IMG/VR virus record: IMGVR_UViG_3300042568_000281
Span: 1 to 25,897 of that record
DNA from: a virus
Length of the DNA: 25,897 nt
Direction: 5' to 3' (one strand)
In this document: positions 1 through 7,466 of the stretch, piece after piece
How the letters are laid out: each line of letters opens with the position of its first letter
Numbering within the stretch: position 1 is the stretch's first letter
Translations under genes and position numbers: made by a program
Notes under the pieces: model-generated
Told to the model about the DNA's origin: nothing
The model's database searches: none
What the model saw: only the letters and a program-made list of their open reading frames with translations

Positions 1-1769
1 ACGGCATCCTTGACGCCGCCTATGGCCTGCGACAGGCCCGTGGTCTGCGGCTGCTGCGGCGGCGCTTTGAGCTGCGCAGTGAGGAGGGGCGACGCCTTGG
101 CGACACCCGGCGACCACGCTCCCGGCTTGCCCGGCATCTTGCCGTGCGCGCCATGCGGCGTCGTCCCGCCCATGGGATTGATCAGCGACTGCAAGAGCTG
201 CTGCGTGAAGGCGTCGACGCCCGGCGTCACTGCCCCCGCCGTGGCAAACGCGCGGCGGGGCGCGAGCCCGCGCAGCATCTCGTCCACCTCTGGGTTCGCG
301 CCCGGCACCGGGGTGCCGCCGCTCGCGAAGCCGAGGCCTGCCATGCTCGGATGCACGGCACCGCCCTCGGACGACGGCATCAGGCCGCCGGCGTAGGCAT
401 GCGGGCGCTCGGCATGCTCGGTCGCCATGTCGTAGTCGACGGCCTTGATGCCCTCGGGCGTCTCGCTGACGGCCTCCGGGTGGTGCTTCTCGACGTCCTG
501 CGCCGAGAGGCCGATCTGCGGCTGGTTCGAGCCCTTGTACTTGAACTTGATGATCTTCTGGCCGTCGTGGGTGCGGCCGATCTCGGTGATGTCTTCCTTG
601 ACGCGCTCGTCCGAGAAGAACGGCGTCGGCTGCCCGGTGACGCCGGATGTCGTGCTGCCGTAGAGCGGCCCGGTGCCCATCGCGATGTTCGCGAGGAACT
701 GCGCCACCTGAAACGGGTACCCCTGCTGCTGCTGGTACTGGTTGTAGAGGGCCGCGTTGAGCTGCTGCTGGGTCTGCTGCTCCAGCGTGCCGGCGCCAAG
801 CAGCGCCTGACCGCTCGCCAGCCCCGTCTGCGTGCCCATCTGGCCCAGTCCGGCGAGGCTCTGCGACACGCCCTGCCCGTAGCCGAGGAGGCCCTGCCCG
901 AGGCCCTGCTGGGCCTGCGCGGCCGCCATGGGCTGCTGGAAGGCCTGCTGCCCGATCTGGAGGAGCTGGGGAGAGAGCTGCTGCAGCGCGGCCCGGTTGG
1001 CCTGCTCGGCCCCGAGGCCCACGCCCTGCTGCTGCTGGGCCGCCTGCAGGGCCTGCCCGTAGCCTTGCGACAGGAGGCCCCCTTGAGCCTGCTGCGCCGC
1101 CAGACCCTGCTGGCGGGCCAGATTTGCGGCCGCAATCGAGCCTCTGTCGCCGCCGAAGGCGCCGCGCATGGCCTGCGAGCCCATGAGCTGGCTCTGCTGC
1201 TGCTGCTGCTGCTGGTACAGACCCTGCATCGTCGGTGCAACTACCGACTGCAGGTAGGGGTCCATGTACCGCCCGATGTCGAGCTGCCCCGGGTTAACCG
1301 ACTGCGCGCCGGCCAGCCCCGCCATCGTGGCCGCGCCCGTGTAGGGGGCCCCCGCCGCCTGTGCCGCGCCGATGTTCTGCCCCGCCTGCCCGTAGTAGGG
1401 GAGGGCCGCCTCGGCGGATCCCGTCAGGGCCGTCGTCGCCGCCTGCTGGTAGGGCTGGTAGCCCTGCCCCGCGTTGGCAATCTGGGCGGTGCCGGCCTGC
1501 TGAGTGGCCGTCAGCGGCGCGACAAACTGGCCCTGATACGGCTGGAACGGCTGCTGCGCGACCTGCTCAGCGCGGGCGTTGACGGCGTTGTAGCGCGCCT
1601 GAACTTCCGGTGGAATTGTCGTCGTCTGCTGCTGGTAGGTCGTGCCGCCCGAGCCGCCCTTGCCGCCACCGAACGCAAGATGCCGCCGCGCAACCGGCGG
1701 GGCTCCGTCGCGGCCCATGAAGTCCTCGAAGGGGGCCCCGTCGTTCCATATCTTGCGTTCAGAGAACAT
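1..1769 (-). CDS. Q-rich virion protein with internal S74 chaperone domain (3' truncated by window)
   Basis: An open frame starts at ATG 1769 and stays open to base 1, giving about 589 residues with the C-terminus missing. The TGATG overlap with the preceding GNAT-like gene suggests translational coupling; no strong Shine-Dalgarno sequence is visible. Residues ~45-350 are rich in Gln, Ala and Gly, with a run of seven Gln near residues 186-192. Around residue 386 comes SDERVKEDITEIG, followed by IGLSAQDVEKHHPEAV and KAVDYDMAT, the hallmarks of the Peptidase_S74 intramolecular chaperone of tail spikes and fibres. The Ser and Lys of the SDxRxK self-cleavage motif are present. S74 domains usually sit at the extreme C-terminus; here more than 140 residues follow, including Gly-rich GG motifs. 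It is probably a virion or tail protein. The Q-rich part could instead belong to an ejected internal protein. Confidence 0.88.
   Translation of the reverse strand, partial: MFSERKIWNDGAPFEDFMGRDGAPPVARRHLAFGGGKGGSGGTTYQQQTTTIPPEVQARYNAVNARAEQVAQQPFQPYQGQFVAPLTATQQAGTAQIANAGQGYQPYQQAATTALTGSAEAALPYYGQAGQNIGAAQAAGAPYTGAATMAGLAGAQSVNPGQLDIGRYMDPYLQSVVAPTMQGLYQQQQQQQSQLMGSQAMRGAFGGDRGSIAAANLARQQGLAAQQAQGGLLSQGYGQALQAAQQQQGVGLGAEQANRAALQQLSPQLLQIGQQAFQQPMAAAQAQQGLGQGLLGYGQGVSQSLAGLGQMGTQTGLASGQALLGAGTLEQQTQQQLNAALYNQYQQQQGYPFQVAQFLANIAMGTGPLYGSTTSGVTGQPTPFFSDERVKEDITEIGRTHDGQKIIKFKYKGSNQPQIGLSAQDVEKHHPEAVSETPEGIKAVDYDMATEHAERPHAYAGGLMPSSEGGAVHPSMAGLGFASGGTPVPGANPEVDEMLRGLAPRRAFATAGAVTPGVDAFTQQLLQSLINPMGGTTPHGAHGKMPGKPGAWSPGVAKASPLLTAQLKAPPQQPQTTGLSQAIGGVKDA
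1194..1214 (-). repeat. CAG x7 codon run (poly-Gln)
   Basis: Seven consecutive CAG codons on the minus strand encode a short polyglutamine run inside the S74-containing protein. Several shorter CAG runs flank it. Such a pure trinucleotide run may vary in length by slippage; that is inference. Confidence 0.85.
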
Positions 1770-2284
1770 CAGTGTTCAGCCTTGTTGGTGCCGCCCGGCG
1801 GCAGTTTGTTGGTCACCCCGGTCTCGGCCCCCAGCAACCAGTAGGCGCCGGCGGGCTTTCCGAAGATGCGCTCGTAGAGCCTCACCTTCCCTTCCGTCCG
1901 GCTGTTCGACAAAACGCCGATCATCAGGGGCATCTCAAGCTTCGCCGCGGCCGCCTTGGCGAACTCGCACAGCTTGCGCGCGCGGCCGCCCTTGGCGCTG
2001 CGATACTCCGGGTGGACGAACACGCCGCGCTCCTCCAGCACGATCTGGTCGCTGTACCAGAGCTTGCAGGTGCGCAGCAGGATGCCGCCCTCGAAGTGGT
2101 CGGCGCCGGGAGCCCCGATCACGCCGCAGATGCCGCCGTCGCGGTTGAGCGCGGGCCACACCTCGGCGAGGAGCTTCTGCGCGTCAGGCTGCACGAAGCC
2201 GTTCTCCTCGCTGCCTTGCAGGCAGAGATCCATAAATTGATGAACGTCTTCGGGTGTGCCGACGCGTACTCGGATGTCAGTCAT
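1769..2284 (-). CDS. GNAT-like acetyltransferase
   Basis: A 171-residue protein beginning MTDIRVRVGTPEDV, a typical GNAT N-terminal strand and helix. The central stretch GVFVHPEYRSAKGGRARKL matches the GNAT motif A region, where an R/Q-x-x-G-x-G/A loop binds the acetyl-CoA pyrophosphate, followed by an alpha helix. The strand PLMIGVLSN and the RLYERIFGK region fit the rest of the fold. I chose ATG 2284 because GAGGAG lies just upstream; ATG 2326, which overlaps the previous stop as TAATG, would add 14 residues. The gene sits between virion genes. Its substrate is unknown; phage GNATs may modify phage or host proteins or small molecules. Confidence 0.82.
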   Translation of the reverse strand: MTDIRVRVGTPEDVHQFMDLCLQGSEENGFVQPDAQKLLAEVWPALNRDGGICGVIGAPGADHFEGGILLRTCKLWYSDQIVLEERGVFVHPEYRSAKGGRARKLCEFAKAAAAKLEMPLMIGVLSNSRTEGKVRLYERIFGKPAGAYWLLGAETGVTNKLPPGGTNKAEH

Positions 2285-2325
2285 CTGCTTCTCCTCAAGC
2301 ATTGACGGGGTTGCGGACGTGCTCA

Positions 2326-2946
2326 TTAGTCTTTCTTCGGCCCGGGGAGGCTTTCGAGTGTCTTGATGGTCTTCGCCCGGAACTTCTTGACGAACTCGTC
2401 GAGTATCTTGTGGCCGTCGTCGAGGCCTCCCTTCCCCAGCCGCGCGACGTCCTCGGGGTGGATCACGTACTCGCCGCCGGCGGCGACGATGGGGACCGTC
2501 GCGCTGCCGCCCTCGGCCTTGCCCGGCATCGGCGCGTTGTAGGGCAGCACGTCCTCGACGTAGGGTTGGTCGCCTTGGGCGTCGTAAGGCTCGCCAGACT
2601 GGCCGTAGGGCGCCCCCGCGCCCGCCTTCGAGGCGCTGTAGAAGGGTGAGCTGAAGATCGACTTGGCGACCTTGAAGCCCGCGGTCGTGTTGCCCTCGCC
2701 CATGGCCGAGATGATGTCGGCCGGAATGACGTAGGCCCCGGAGGGGACGTGCATCGGCAGGTGGTCGGTGCGCCCGGCGACGGCGCTGTGGATCGCGCCG
2801 GTATGGACCTTGCCGCCGGTGGCGCGCGGCTTGCGCGCGGTGTTCAAGGCGGCAGCGATGGCCTGTTCGCGCGGACGCCCTGACGAGAGCATCTCGCGGA
2901 TGTTCGCGCTGATCGTGGCCTGCGAGGAACCGCGCTTCAATGGCAC
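2326..2946 (-). CDS. Phage protein with duplicated GxYVI module
   Basis: A 206-residue protein starting at GTG 2946, with CGGAG about 7 bases upstream. The N-terminus (MPLKRGSSQATISANIREM, then an SGRPREQAIAAAL helix) is a pattern I associate with small DNA-associated or virion proteins of podophages. Two related modules follow: PSGAYVIPADIISAMGEGN (residues ~68-86) and AAGGEYVIHPEDVARLGKGG (residues ~155-174), each followed by a helical stretch. This kind of module occurs in phage structural proteins carrying GG motifs. The C-terminus is basic. The function is unknown. It is followed by the GNAT-like gene and preceded by a 64-base gap with a possible promoter. Confidence 0.85.
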   Translation of the reverse strand: MPLKRGSSQATISANIREMLSSGRPREQAIAAALNTARKPRATGGKVHTGAIHSAVAGRTDHLPMHVPSGAYVIPADIISAMGEGNTTAGFKVAKSIFSSPFYSASKAGAGAPYGQSGEPYDAQGDQPYVEDVLPYNAPMPGKAEGGSATVPIVAAGGEYVIHPEDVARLGKGGLDDGHKILDEFVKKFRAKTIKTLESLPGPKKD

Positions 2947-2969
2947 TCAGACACTCCGGGTAATAGGGT

Positions 2970-2998
2970 ATAGTACCGCGTGCGGCGTCGCCTCTGAA
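2970..2998 (-). promoter_or_regulatory. Possible sigma70-type promoter
   Basis: On the minus strand TTCAGA (2998-2993) is separated by 17 bases from TACTAT (2975-2970). Each hexamer matches four of six consensus positions. It lies in the gap before the 206-residue gene, the only gap of any size in this part of the cluster. The support is weak and rests on the sequence match only. Confidence 0.3.
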
Positions 2999-3010
2999 GA
3001 TGACGGTATG

Positions 3011-3493
3011 TCAGGCTACCTGTGTGACGGAGACGATGATCGAGGGCACACCGGGCTCCGCCGGGGGGCCCGCGGTCGCCGCCGCGGCGTATATACCCGC
3101 CGTGGTGGCGGTGCCCGCCATCCACAACTCATAGTAATCGCCCGCGGTCGTGCATTCGAGGTTGATGTTCACGGCGAGGATCGTCGGCTCCGCGTTCAGG
3201 CAGACGACCTTCGTGTTGCTGTAGGTGACGTCGGAGCCGTTCTTCCTGAACCAGATCGAGCATGTCTTGTTTGAGGCGACTGCCTGCACGACGGCGGAGA
3301 CCACGAAGATGTAGGTGCCGATGGCGGGCAGCGTGATGCGCGAAGCCTTGCCGCCCGAGGTCACGAGGCTGATGCCCGCCGTGCTGTCAGTCGTATTGAA
3401 GGTGATGACTTGCGCCGTGTTGGTCGCGGCAATGGTCTGCGTCGTGGTGTCGTAGACCATGATGTGCGGCGTCGGGCCGATCCGGTACGTCAT
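3011..3493 (-). CDS. Small virion protein, C1q/TNF-like jelly-roll candidate
   Basis: A 160-residue protein rich in beta-strand patterns: MVYDTTTQTIAATNTAQVI, then IYLV-type strands, CSIWFRKNGSDVTYS, and a final AGDYYELWMAGT...PSIIVSVTQVA. A D-T-T-x-Q start, a W-x-R-K-N-G core and a G-D-Y-x-E-L-x-W stretch near the end are typical of C1q/TNF-like jelly-roll modules seen in many phage tail-associated proteins. The start ATG 3493 overlaps the preceding stop as TAATG, with GGGGGGTGA upstream. It is probably a decoration or receptor-contact protein. The assignment rests on motif recall and not on a database search. Confidence 0.83.
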   Translation of the reverse strand: MTYRIGPTPHIMVYDTTTQTIAATNTAQVITFNTTDSTAGISLVTSGGKASRITLPAIGTYIFVVSAVVQAVASNKTCSIWFRKNGSDVTYSNTKVVCLNAEPTILAVNINLECTTAGDYYELWMAGTATTAGIYAAAATAGPPAEPGVPSIIVSVTQVA

Positions 3494-3882
3494 TAGATCA
3501 CCCCCCAGCCGGTGTTGTTCGATACCATGGTGATGCTCTGGTACTGGACCGGCAGGAGCTGCGTCGCGGCGCCGTCGATGAATTCGCCGCCGGCGGCGGC
3601 CACGGTAATGACGCCGGTGCCGCTGTTCTTCACGGTGAAGATCTGGCCCCGAATGCCCGTCGCCGTGGGCAGCGTCACGGTGAACGTATTGGCCGTGCAG
3701 TCGACGACGCAGTCGTTCGCCGTGACCGTGTAGGTGCCGCTGACCGGGGTGTACTTGACCTTCAAGGCCCCGCCGAGGGCGGGCTGGATCAGCGTCAGGA
3801 AGTCGCCCATCAGGCGCTGGATGCCGTTGATGGCGACGACGCCGTTCTTCTGGCAGGTCAACAAATCATCAAGCGAAGCCAT
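3493..3882 (-). CDS. Small phage structural protein
   Basis: A 129-residue protein beginning MASLDDLLTCQKNGVVAIN, an N-terminus I recall from virion proteins of related podophages. The remainder is beta-rich: VSGTYTVTANDCVVDCTANT, TVTLPTATGIRGQIFTVKN and GEFIDGAATQLL resemble a tail-fibre or tailspike repeat module. I chose ATG 3882 because AAGGAGG ends six bases upstream; a TTG two codons earlier would leave no spacer. The gene is coupled to the next gene by TAATG. A homing endonuclease gene lies between it and the nozzle gene on the other strand. Confidence 0.85.
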   Translation of the reverse strand: MASLDDLLTCQKNGVVAINGIQRLMGDFLTLIQPALGGALKVKYTPVSGTYTVTANDCVVDCTANTFTVTLPTATGIRGQIFTVKNSGTGVITVAAAGGEFIDGAATQLLPVQYQSITMVSNNTGWGVI

Positions 3883-3915
3883 TCCCAACCTCCTTGCGGC
3901 AACTCAGAAAATTGG

Positions 3916-3933
3916 GTATGCCATACATATGTA
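3916..3933. repeat. Two adjacent palindromes at the homing endonuclease start
   Basis: GTATG-C-CATAC (3916-3926) is followed by and overlaps TACATATGTA (3924-3933), a perfect 10-base palindrome that contains the ATG start of the HNH-AP2 gene. They could be an operator, part of a translation-control hairpin or an insertion-site signature. Which one is not decidable here. Confidence 0.6.
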
Positions 3934-4420
3934 CAGAAAAATCTCTATCGCCAGACTGCATGCCCTGCTTCGGTATGACGCCGCGACAGGCGCTCTGTAT
4001 TGGCACCGCACCTCGCAATGGGTGAAAGCAGGGAGGCGCGCAGGGACGCTGTCGCTGGGTTATCGGGTCATAAGTATCGACGGGTGTGTTTTGCGCGCAC
4101 ACCGCATCGTGTGGGCCATGGCGCATGGCCGTTGGCCTCGTAAGGGCCTTGATCATATCAACGGCCGCCGCGACGACAACCGCATAGAGAATTTGCGTGA
4201 AGCTACGCAGAGTGAAAACATGGCCAATGTGCCGCGCGCGAGAAACAACAAGTCGGGAGCCAAGGGCGTGTCGTGGCATGCAGCGGGCCAGAAATGGCAG
4301 GCGCACATACAAAAGAACCGAAAGCACCGATATCTCGGCCTTTTTGACACCGTAGAAGAGGCGGCCGCTGCGTATCAAGAGGCCGCGCAACGACTGCATG
4401 GGGTCTTCGCGAAGCACTAG
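3929..4420 (+). CDS. HNH homing endonuclease with AP2 domain
   Basis: A 163-residue protein and the only convincing plus-strand gene. Residues ~5-92 form an HNH_3-type module: AHRIVWAMAHGRWP followed by LDHINGRRDDNRIENLREAT, with the catalytic and metal-binding His and Asn residues intact (H58, D75-H76, N78, N84, N88). Residues ~110-160 (GVSWHAAGQKWQAHI, RYLGLFDTVEEAAAAY) are an AP2-type DNA-binding domain. This architecture is a known free-standing homing endonuclease class. I chose ATG 3929 because the frame upstream is the shadow of the neighbouring gene. No strong Shine-Dalgarno sequence is visible, and any promoter (TTGCGG, 17 bases, TATGCC) is poor. Its stop overlaps the convergent nozzle gene stop in CTAG. 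It is likely a selfish insertion. Confidence 0.93.
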   Translation: MYRKISIARLHALLRYDAATGALYWHRTSQWVKAGRRAGTLSLGYRVISIDGCVLRAHRIVWAMAHGRWPRKGLDHINGRRDDNRIENLREATQSENMANVPRARNNKSGAKGVSWHAAGQKWQAHIQKNRKHRYLGLFDTVEEAAAAYQEAAQRLHGVFAKH

Positions 4421-6729
4421 AACTTACCCGCAGGCGTGAGACGGTATCGGGGAGCGCCGATGCGCCAGAACGTGTCGACGTCGTTGCTCTCGAATTTGAT
4501 CGACACGAGCCTGCCGCGCAGCCGCGGTGTGATGTACTGGGTCACCTGCGTCATTGAGTACGGGCCGTGGACACGCGGCGTCTGCCCGGGGTAGTCGGCG
4601 ACGTAGAACGTCATCAACAGCGTCGCGTTCTGGGCGCCGTTGTAGTAGCCCCACTTGAAGTCCGGCCAGACCTGATCGATGAACGACAGCAGGTCGCCGT
4701 CCTGCAAAGTGAAGTACCCCGTCTGGAAGCTCGAAGCCATCGGCTGCCCGTCGGCGTTCGGTGACGTCTCATGCTGGAAGATGAGGCCGCTTGAGGCACC
4801 GCCGATGGGCGGCCCAAGTACCGACTGATCGATCCACGCAGTCCGCGACAGGTACCCGAAGTCCCAACCGCCCGTCGACAGCGAGTACTTGACGTAGGCA
4901 TCAACCTCTCCGCCGCCGGACTGCGTCGGGAAGTACCACGTGATCTCGTTGAAGCGGGAGTTCGGCGCCGCGCGGATCTTGTCGACGTAGTCCGTGTCCA
5001 GCTGCTGGAAGATGAAGTCCCACACCGTGCAGGGCAGCGACTTCACGCCGTCGCCTGCGAAGGCGAAGAACTGCGACTGGCTCATCCAGAAGACGCTGTT
5101 GTTCAGGAGCCCGACAGCCTTCTTGCCGATCAGGCCGCACCCTACCGCGATCTCGTTGAAATTGTAGACGTCCGGCAGGTTGACGTACTGCATCGACCAA
5201 AGCGCGAGGTCGGTCCAGATCAGGCCCTGCTGCGGGCCCTGCAGGCCGCCAACGATGCGGCTGCCCTTGGTCAGCCGGTACGAGCCCGCCTGATTGACCG
5301 GCGTCGCGATCCACGAATTGAAGTTGTTCAGGTCGCACCACCGGATCAGCAGATGATCCTGCACGCCCGTGAACGTGGACCCGAGAGCCACGATCTGCCG
5401 CTGCGGCATCGCGAGGAACATGCTGTGGTTCGAGATCGGCGCCTGCGGAATGATCTGGGCGTTCAGGAAGCTGGTAGTCGGCGACCACTGGTAGATCGGT
5501 CCTCCGGGCTCCTCGTCGAATGTGAGCAGCGACGACGTGTCGGGGCTGGCGATGAGGATCTCGCCCCAGTTGTCGAGGGCCCAGTCTGACGCCTCGACGG
5601 GAAACCCCGCCGCCGCGACGGCACCGGCACCCGTCGAGTAGCCGCCGGTTGAATAGCCTCCGGTCGAGTAACCGGAGCCCTCAGTCAGCGGCCCGTAGGT
5701 CACGTAATAGATGTAGCGGGCGTCGCCCCCGTTGATGAAACCTGACGTTGTCGCGGTGGCGGACTGCGCCGCCTGAATCGTGAAAGTGCCCGTTGTGGGG
5801 ACGGTCTGCACGATGTAGTCGCCCGTCAGCGTGACGCCGCCGACGGTCGTCGCGATGAGAACGGGGTAAGTGTCGCCCGGGGAAAAACCGTGATCAGCCA
5901 GCGTGACCGTGACGATGGACGCGCCGCTTACCGTATCAAATTCGGCCACGTCGCCGCCGTTAGCCACCGAAGACGTCGCCAGTGCTGGGTCACCCAGCGC
6001 GTCGAGGGCCGCGATCTGGTAAGTGGTCGACGACGCGGCAACGCAGGGGTACACCCCAAACAGGATCAGGCCGCCCACGCTGATGTGCGCGGGGATGTAG
6101 ACCGCGTCGTAGCTGGTGATGTTGCTGCCGCCGCTGCCCACGGTTCCCGCGACTGTCTGGGGCCCCGCCGTGGCGTTCAAGTACGACACCGATCCCGCCG
6201 ACGAGGCCGTCACAGTAGCGGTCGCGTTGAAGCCCGCAGGCGTCACGCCCGCGACGACGACGGTGCCGCCGACGGGAAATACATGCGTGCCCGCGTACGT
6301 GATCGTGGCCGTCGTGCCGTCGCCCGAGGCACCTGTCGTGGCTGCGCTGAACCCGGGGTCGCTGATGGTCACGGTGCTCGACCCGAGGGTCGTCGTGCAG
6401 TCGACGCCGGTGTTGGTGTCGAAGACTTGCGGCGTGATGTCTCGCGCCGCGCCCTCGTTGATGACGTAGAGGGAGCCCTCCGGGGTGCCCGCGTTGCCGA
6501 CGGCGAGATAGTCGTTGGAGAGGTTGTCGCGCCACGCCCACAGGGCGCGCGGCACGCCTGTCAGCGCCGAGGGATAGTAACGCGACCAGCCGCCCAGCTT
6601 CTGCACGAGCCCGAGGTTCTCGCGGTCCTTCATGAAGCGGATGAATTGCGTGGAGCTGATCGCGGCTTCGTTCAGCGCAGGCGTGCGCTGGGTGTCGACC
6701 GTCGGGATCAGCTTCAGGGTGGAGTGCAT
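4417..6729 (-). CDS. Large tail protein, probable P22 gp10-like nozzle/stabilisation protein
   Basis: A 770-residue protein beginning MHSTLKLIPTVDTQRTPALNE, a start pattern typical of the large tail (nozzle/DNA stabilisation) proteins of podophages. The C-terminal half contains IRWCDLNNFNSWIATPVNQA, GGLQGPQQGLIWTDLALW and RGRLVSIKFESNDVDTFWRIG, resembling the beta-propeller-like family of P22 gp10. The N-terminal region holds Ig-like beta domains (FSPGDTYPVLIATTVGGVTL and neighbours), and a GYSTG unit is repeated three times near residues 353-367. GAGGGT precedes the ATG. It directly follows the adaptor gene, as expected for a head-tail joining pathway. The family call is from motif recall; T7 gp12-type proteins are the main alternative. 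Confidence 0.88.
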   Translation of the reverse strand: MHSTLKLIPTVDTQRTPALNEAAISSTQFIRFMKDRENLGLVQKLGGWSRYYPSALTGVPRALWAWRDNLSNDYLAVGNAGTPEGSLYVINEGAARDITPQVFDTNTGVDCTTTLGSSTVTISDPGFSAATTGASGDGTTATITYAGTHVFPVGGTVVVAGVTPAGFNATATVTASSAGSVSYLNATAGPQTVAGTVGSGGSNITSYDAVYIPAHISVGGLILFGVYPCVAASSTTYQIAALDALGDPALATSSVANGGDVAEFDTVSGASIVTVTLADHGFSPGDTYPVLIATTVGGVTLTGDYIVQTVPTTGTFTIQAAQSATATTSGFINGGDARYIYYVTYGPLTEGSGYSTGGYSTGGYSTGAGAVAAAGFPVEASDWALDNWGEILIASPDTSSLLTFDEEPGGPIYQWSPTTSFLNAQIIPQAPISNHSMFLAMPQRQIVALGSTFTGVQDHLLIRWCDLNNFNSWIATPVNQAGSYRLTKGSRIVGGLQGPQQGLIWTDLALWSMQYVNLPDVYNFNEIAVGCGLIGKKAVGLLNNSVFWMSQSQFFAFAGDGVKSLPCTVWDFIFQQLDTDYVDKIRAAPNSRFNEITWYFPTQSGGGEVDAYVKYSLSTGGWDFGYLSRTAWIDQSVLGPPIGGASSGLIFQHETSPNADGQPMASSFQTGYFTLQDGDLLSFIDQVWPDFKWGYYNGAQNATLLMTFYVADYPGQTPRVHGPYSMTQVTQYITPRLRGRLVSIKFESNDVDTFWRIGAPRYRLTPAGKF
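5629..5673 (-). repeat. Three tandem 15-base repeats encoding GYSTG
   Basis: Within the nozzle-like gene, the five-residue unit GYSTG is encoded three times in a row, with silent differences between copies. It probably forms a flexible linker between the N-terminal beta domains and the propeller-like region. Confidence 0.85.
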
Positions 6730-6732
6730 GCG

Positions 6733-7458
6733 CTACCCTCGCGAAGGCGTCGCCGCGACCGCGGGCGCCATCGACGACCACGCACCCGCCTCGAACTTCT
6801 TGCGAGACTCCTCGACCGTCGCGCTCTTCAGTAGCGTCTGGTACTGCGTCTCGTAGTTTATAGGCATGCCGGCGTCGTTCGGCTGGCTGGCGCCGAGCGC
6901 GAAGTCACGCTGGTAGCCGCTGATGAAGACCATGGAGGCCATGATGAACAGGTCGGGCAGGTACGTGCTGATGAAGGTCGTCGTGTTGGACGCCGACAGG
7001 GAGTCGGGGCGGACGGTGCCGACGATCTCGACACTGTAGTTGGCGCTCGGCCACGGCGCGATTAATGCCGTGTTCTGGTCCAGCATCGCCATCCACCGGG
7101 GGACGCCCGTCGCCGTCGGCGAGGCATAGACCGTGTCCATCCAGACCTTGGTCGTCGGCAGCAGGTTGACGCGCGTCCCCGAATTCGGGTTCGAGGTGCC
7201 GACGGGCGTGATGACGTTGATCTCCTGCACCGTCACGAACTGCGTCAGGGGCCACGTGATCTGTCGGCTTCCTGTCGTGCAGGTGAAGCCGGAAGTGGCC
7301 GTGACAGTCGTCAACAGGTCGAGATCGCGGTAGATGCGGTTCTCGGCGTAGGTGATGCACTGCGGCAGGTTGGCGACGAAGTTGACGTCCGCCGGGTCCA
7401 CCACCGCGAGGTTGGCCAGCTCGGTGACGAACGTGGCGTAGGTCAGTCCGGTCGTCAT
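6733..7458 (-). CDS. Head-tail adaptor protein (SU10-adaptor-like)
   Basis: A 241-residue protein. The segment FVANLPQCITYAENRIYRDLDLL matches the characteristic N-terminal helix of the phage adaptor family described from SU10-like podophages, where the protein forms a ring between portal and nozzle. A beta-rich middle (TWPLTQFVTVQEINVITPVG) and a C-terminal helical region with YQRDFAL, YETQYQTLLKSA and EESRKKFEAGAW fit the family. AGGGGGTAAA precedes ATG 7458. The gene lies three bases upstream of the nozzle-like gene, which supports a shared role in the connector. Length is normal for the family. The family name is from recall. Confidence 0.85.
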   Translation of the reverse strand: MTTGLTYATFVTELANLAVVDPADVNFVANLPQCITYAENRIYRDLDLLTTVTATSGFTCTTGSRQITWPLTQFVTVQEINVITPVGTSNPNSGTRVNLLPTTKVWMDTVYASPTATGVPRWMAMLDQNTALIAPWPSANYSVEIVGTVRPDSLSASNTTTFISTYLPDLFIMASMVFISGYQRDFALGASQPNDAGMPINYETQYQTLLKSATVEESRKKFEAGAWSSMAPAVAATPSRG

Positions 7459-7466
7459 TTTACCCC

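Noticed and set aside
380-1240. Minus-strand frame of 286 codons rich in Ser and Arg
   Set aside because: It overlaps the true S74 frame out of phase and has the composition of a frame-shifted GC-rich gene.
144-1844. Long plus-strand open frame of 566 codons
   Set aside because: It is the reverse-strand shadow of the Q-rich S74 gene; Leu and Arg richness comes from CAG and GC-rich codons read on the other strand.
3894-3922. Promoter for the plus-strand homing gene
   Set aside because: TTGCGG and TATGCC match only three of six positions each and would leave almost no leader.
5890-6834. Plus-strand frame opposite the nozzle-like gene
   Set aside because: Arg/Gly/Asp-rich shadow with no recognisable domain; the minus-strand protein is strongly supported.
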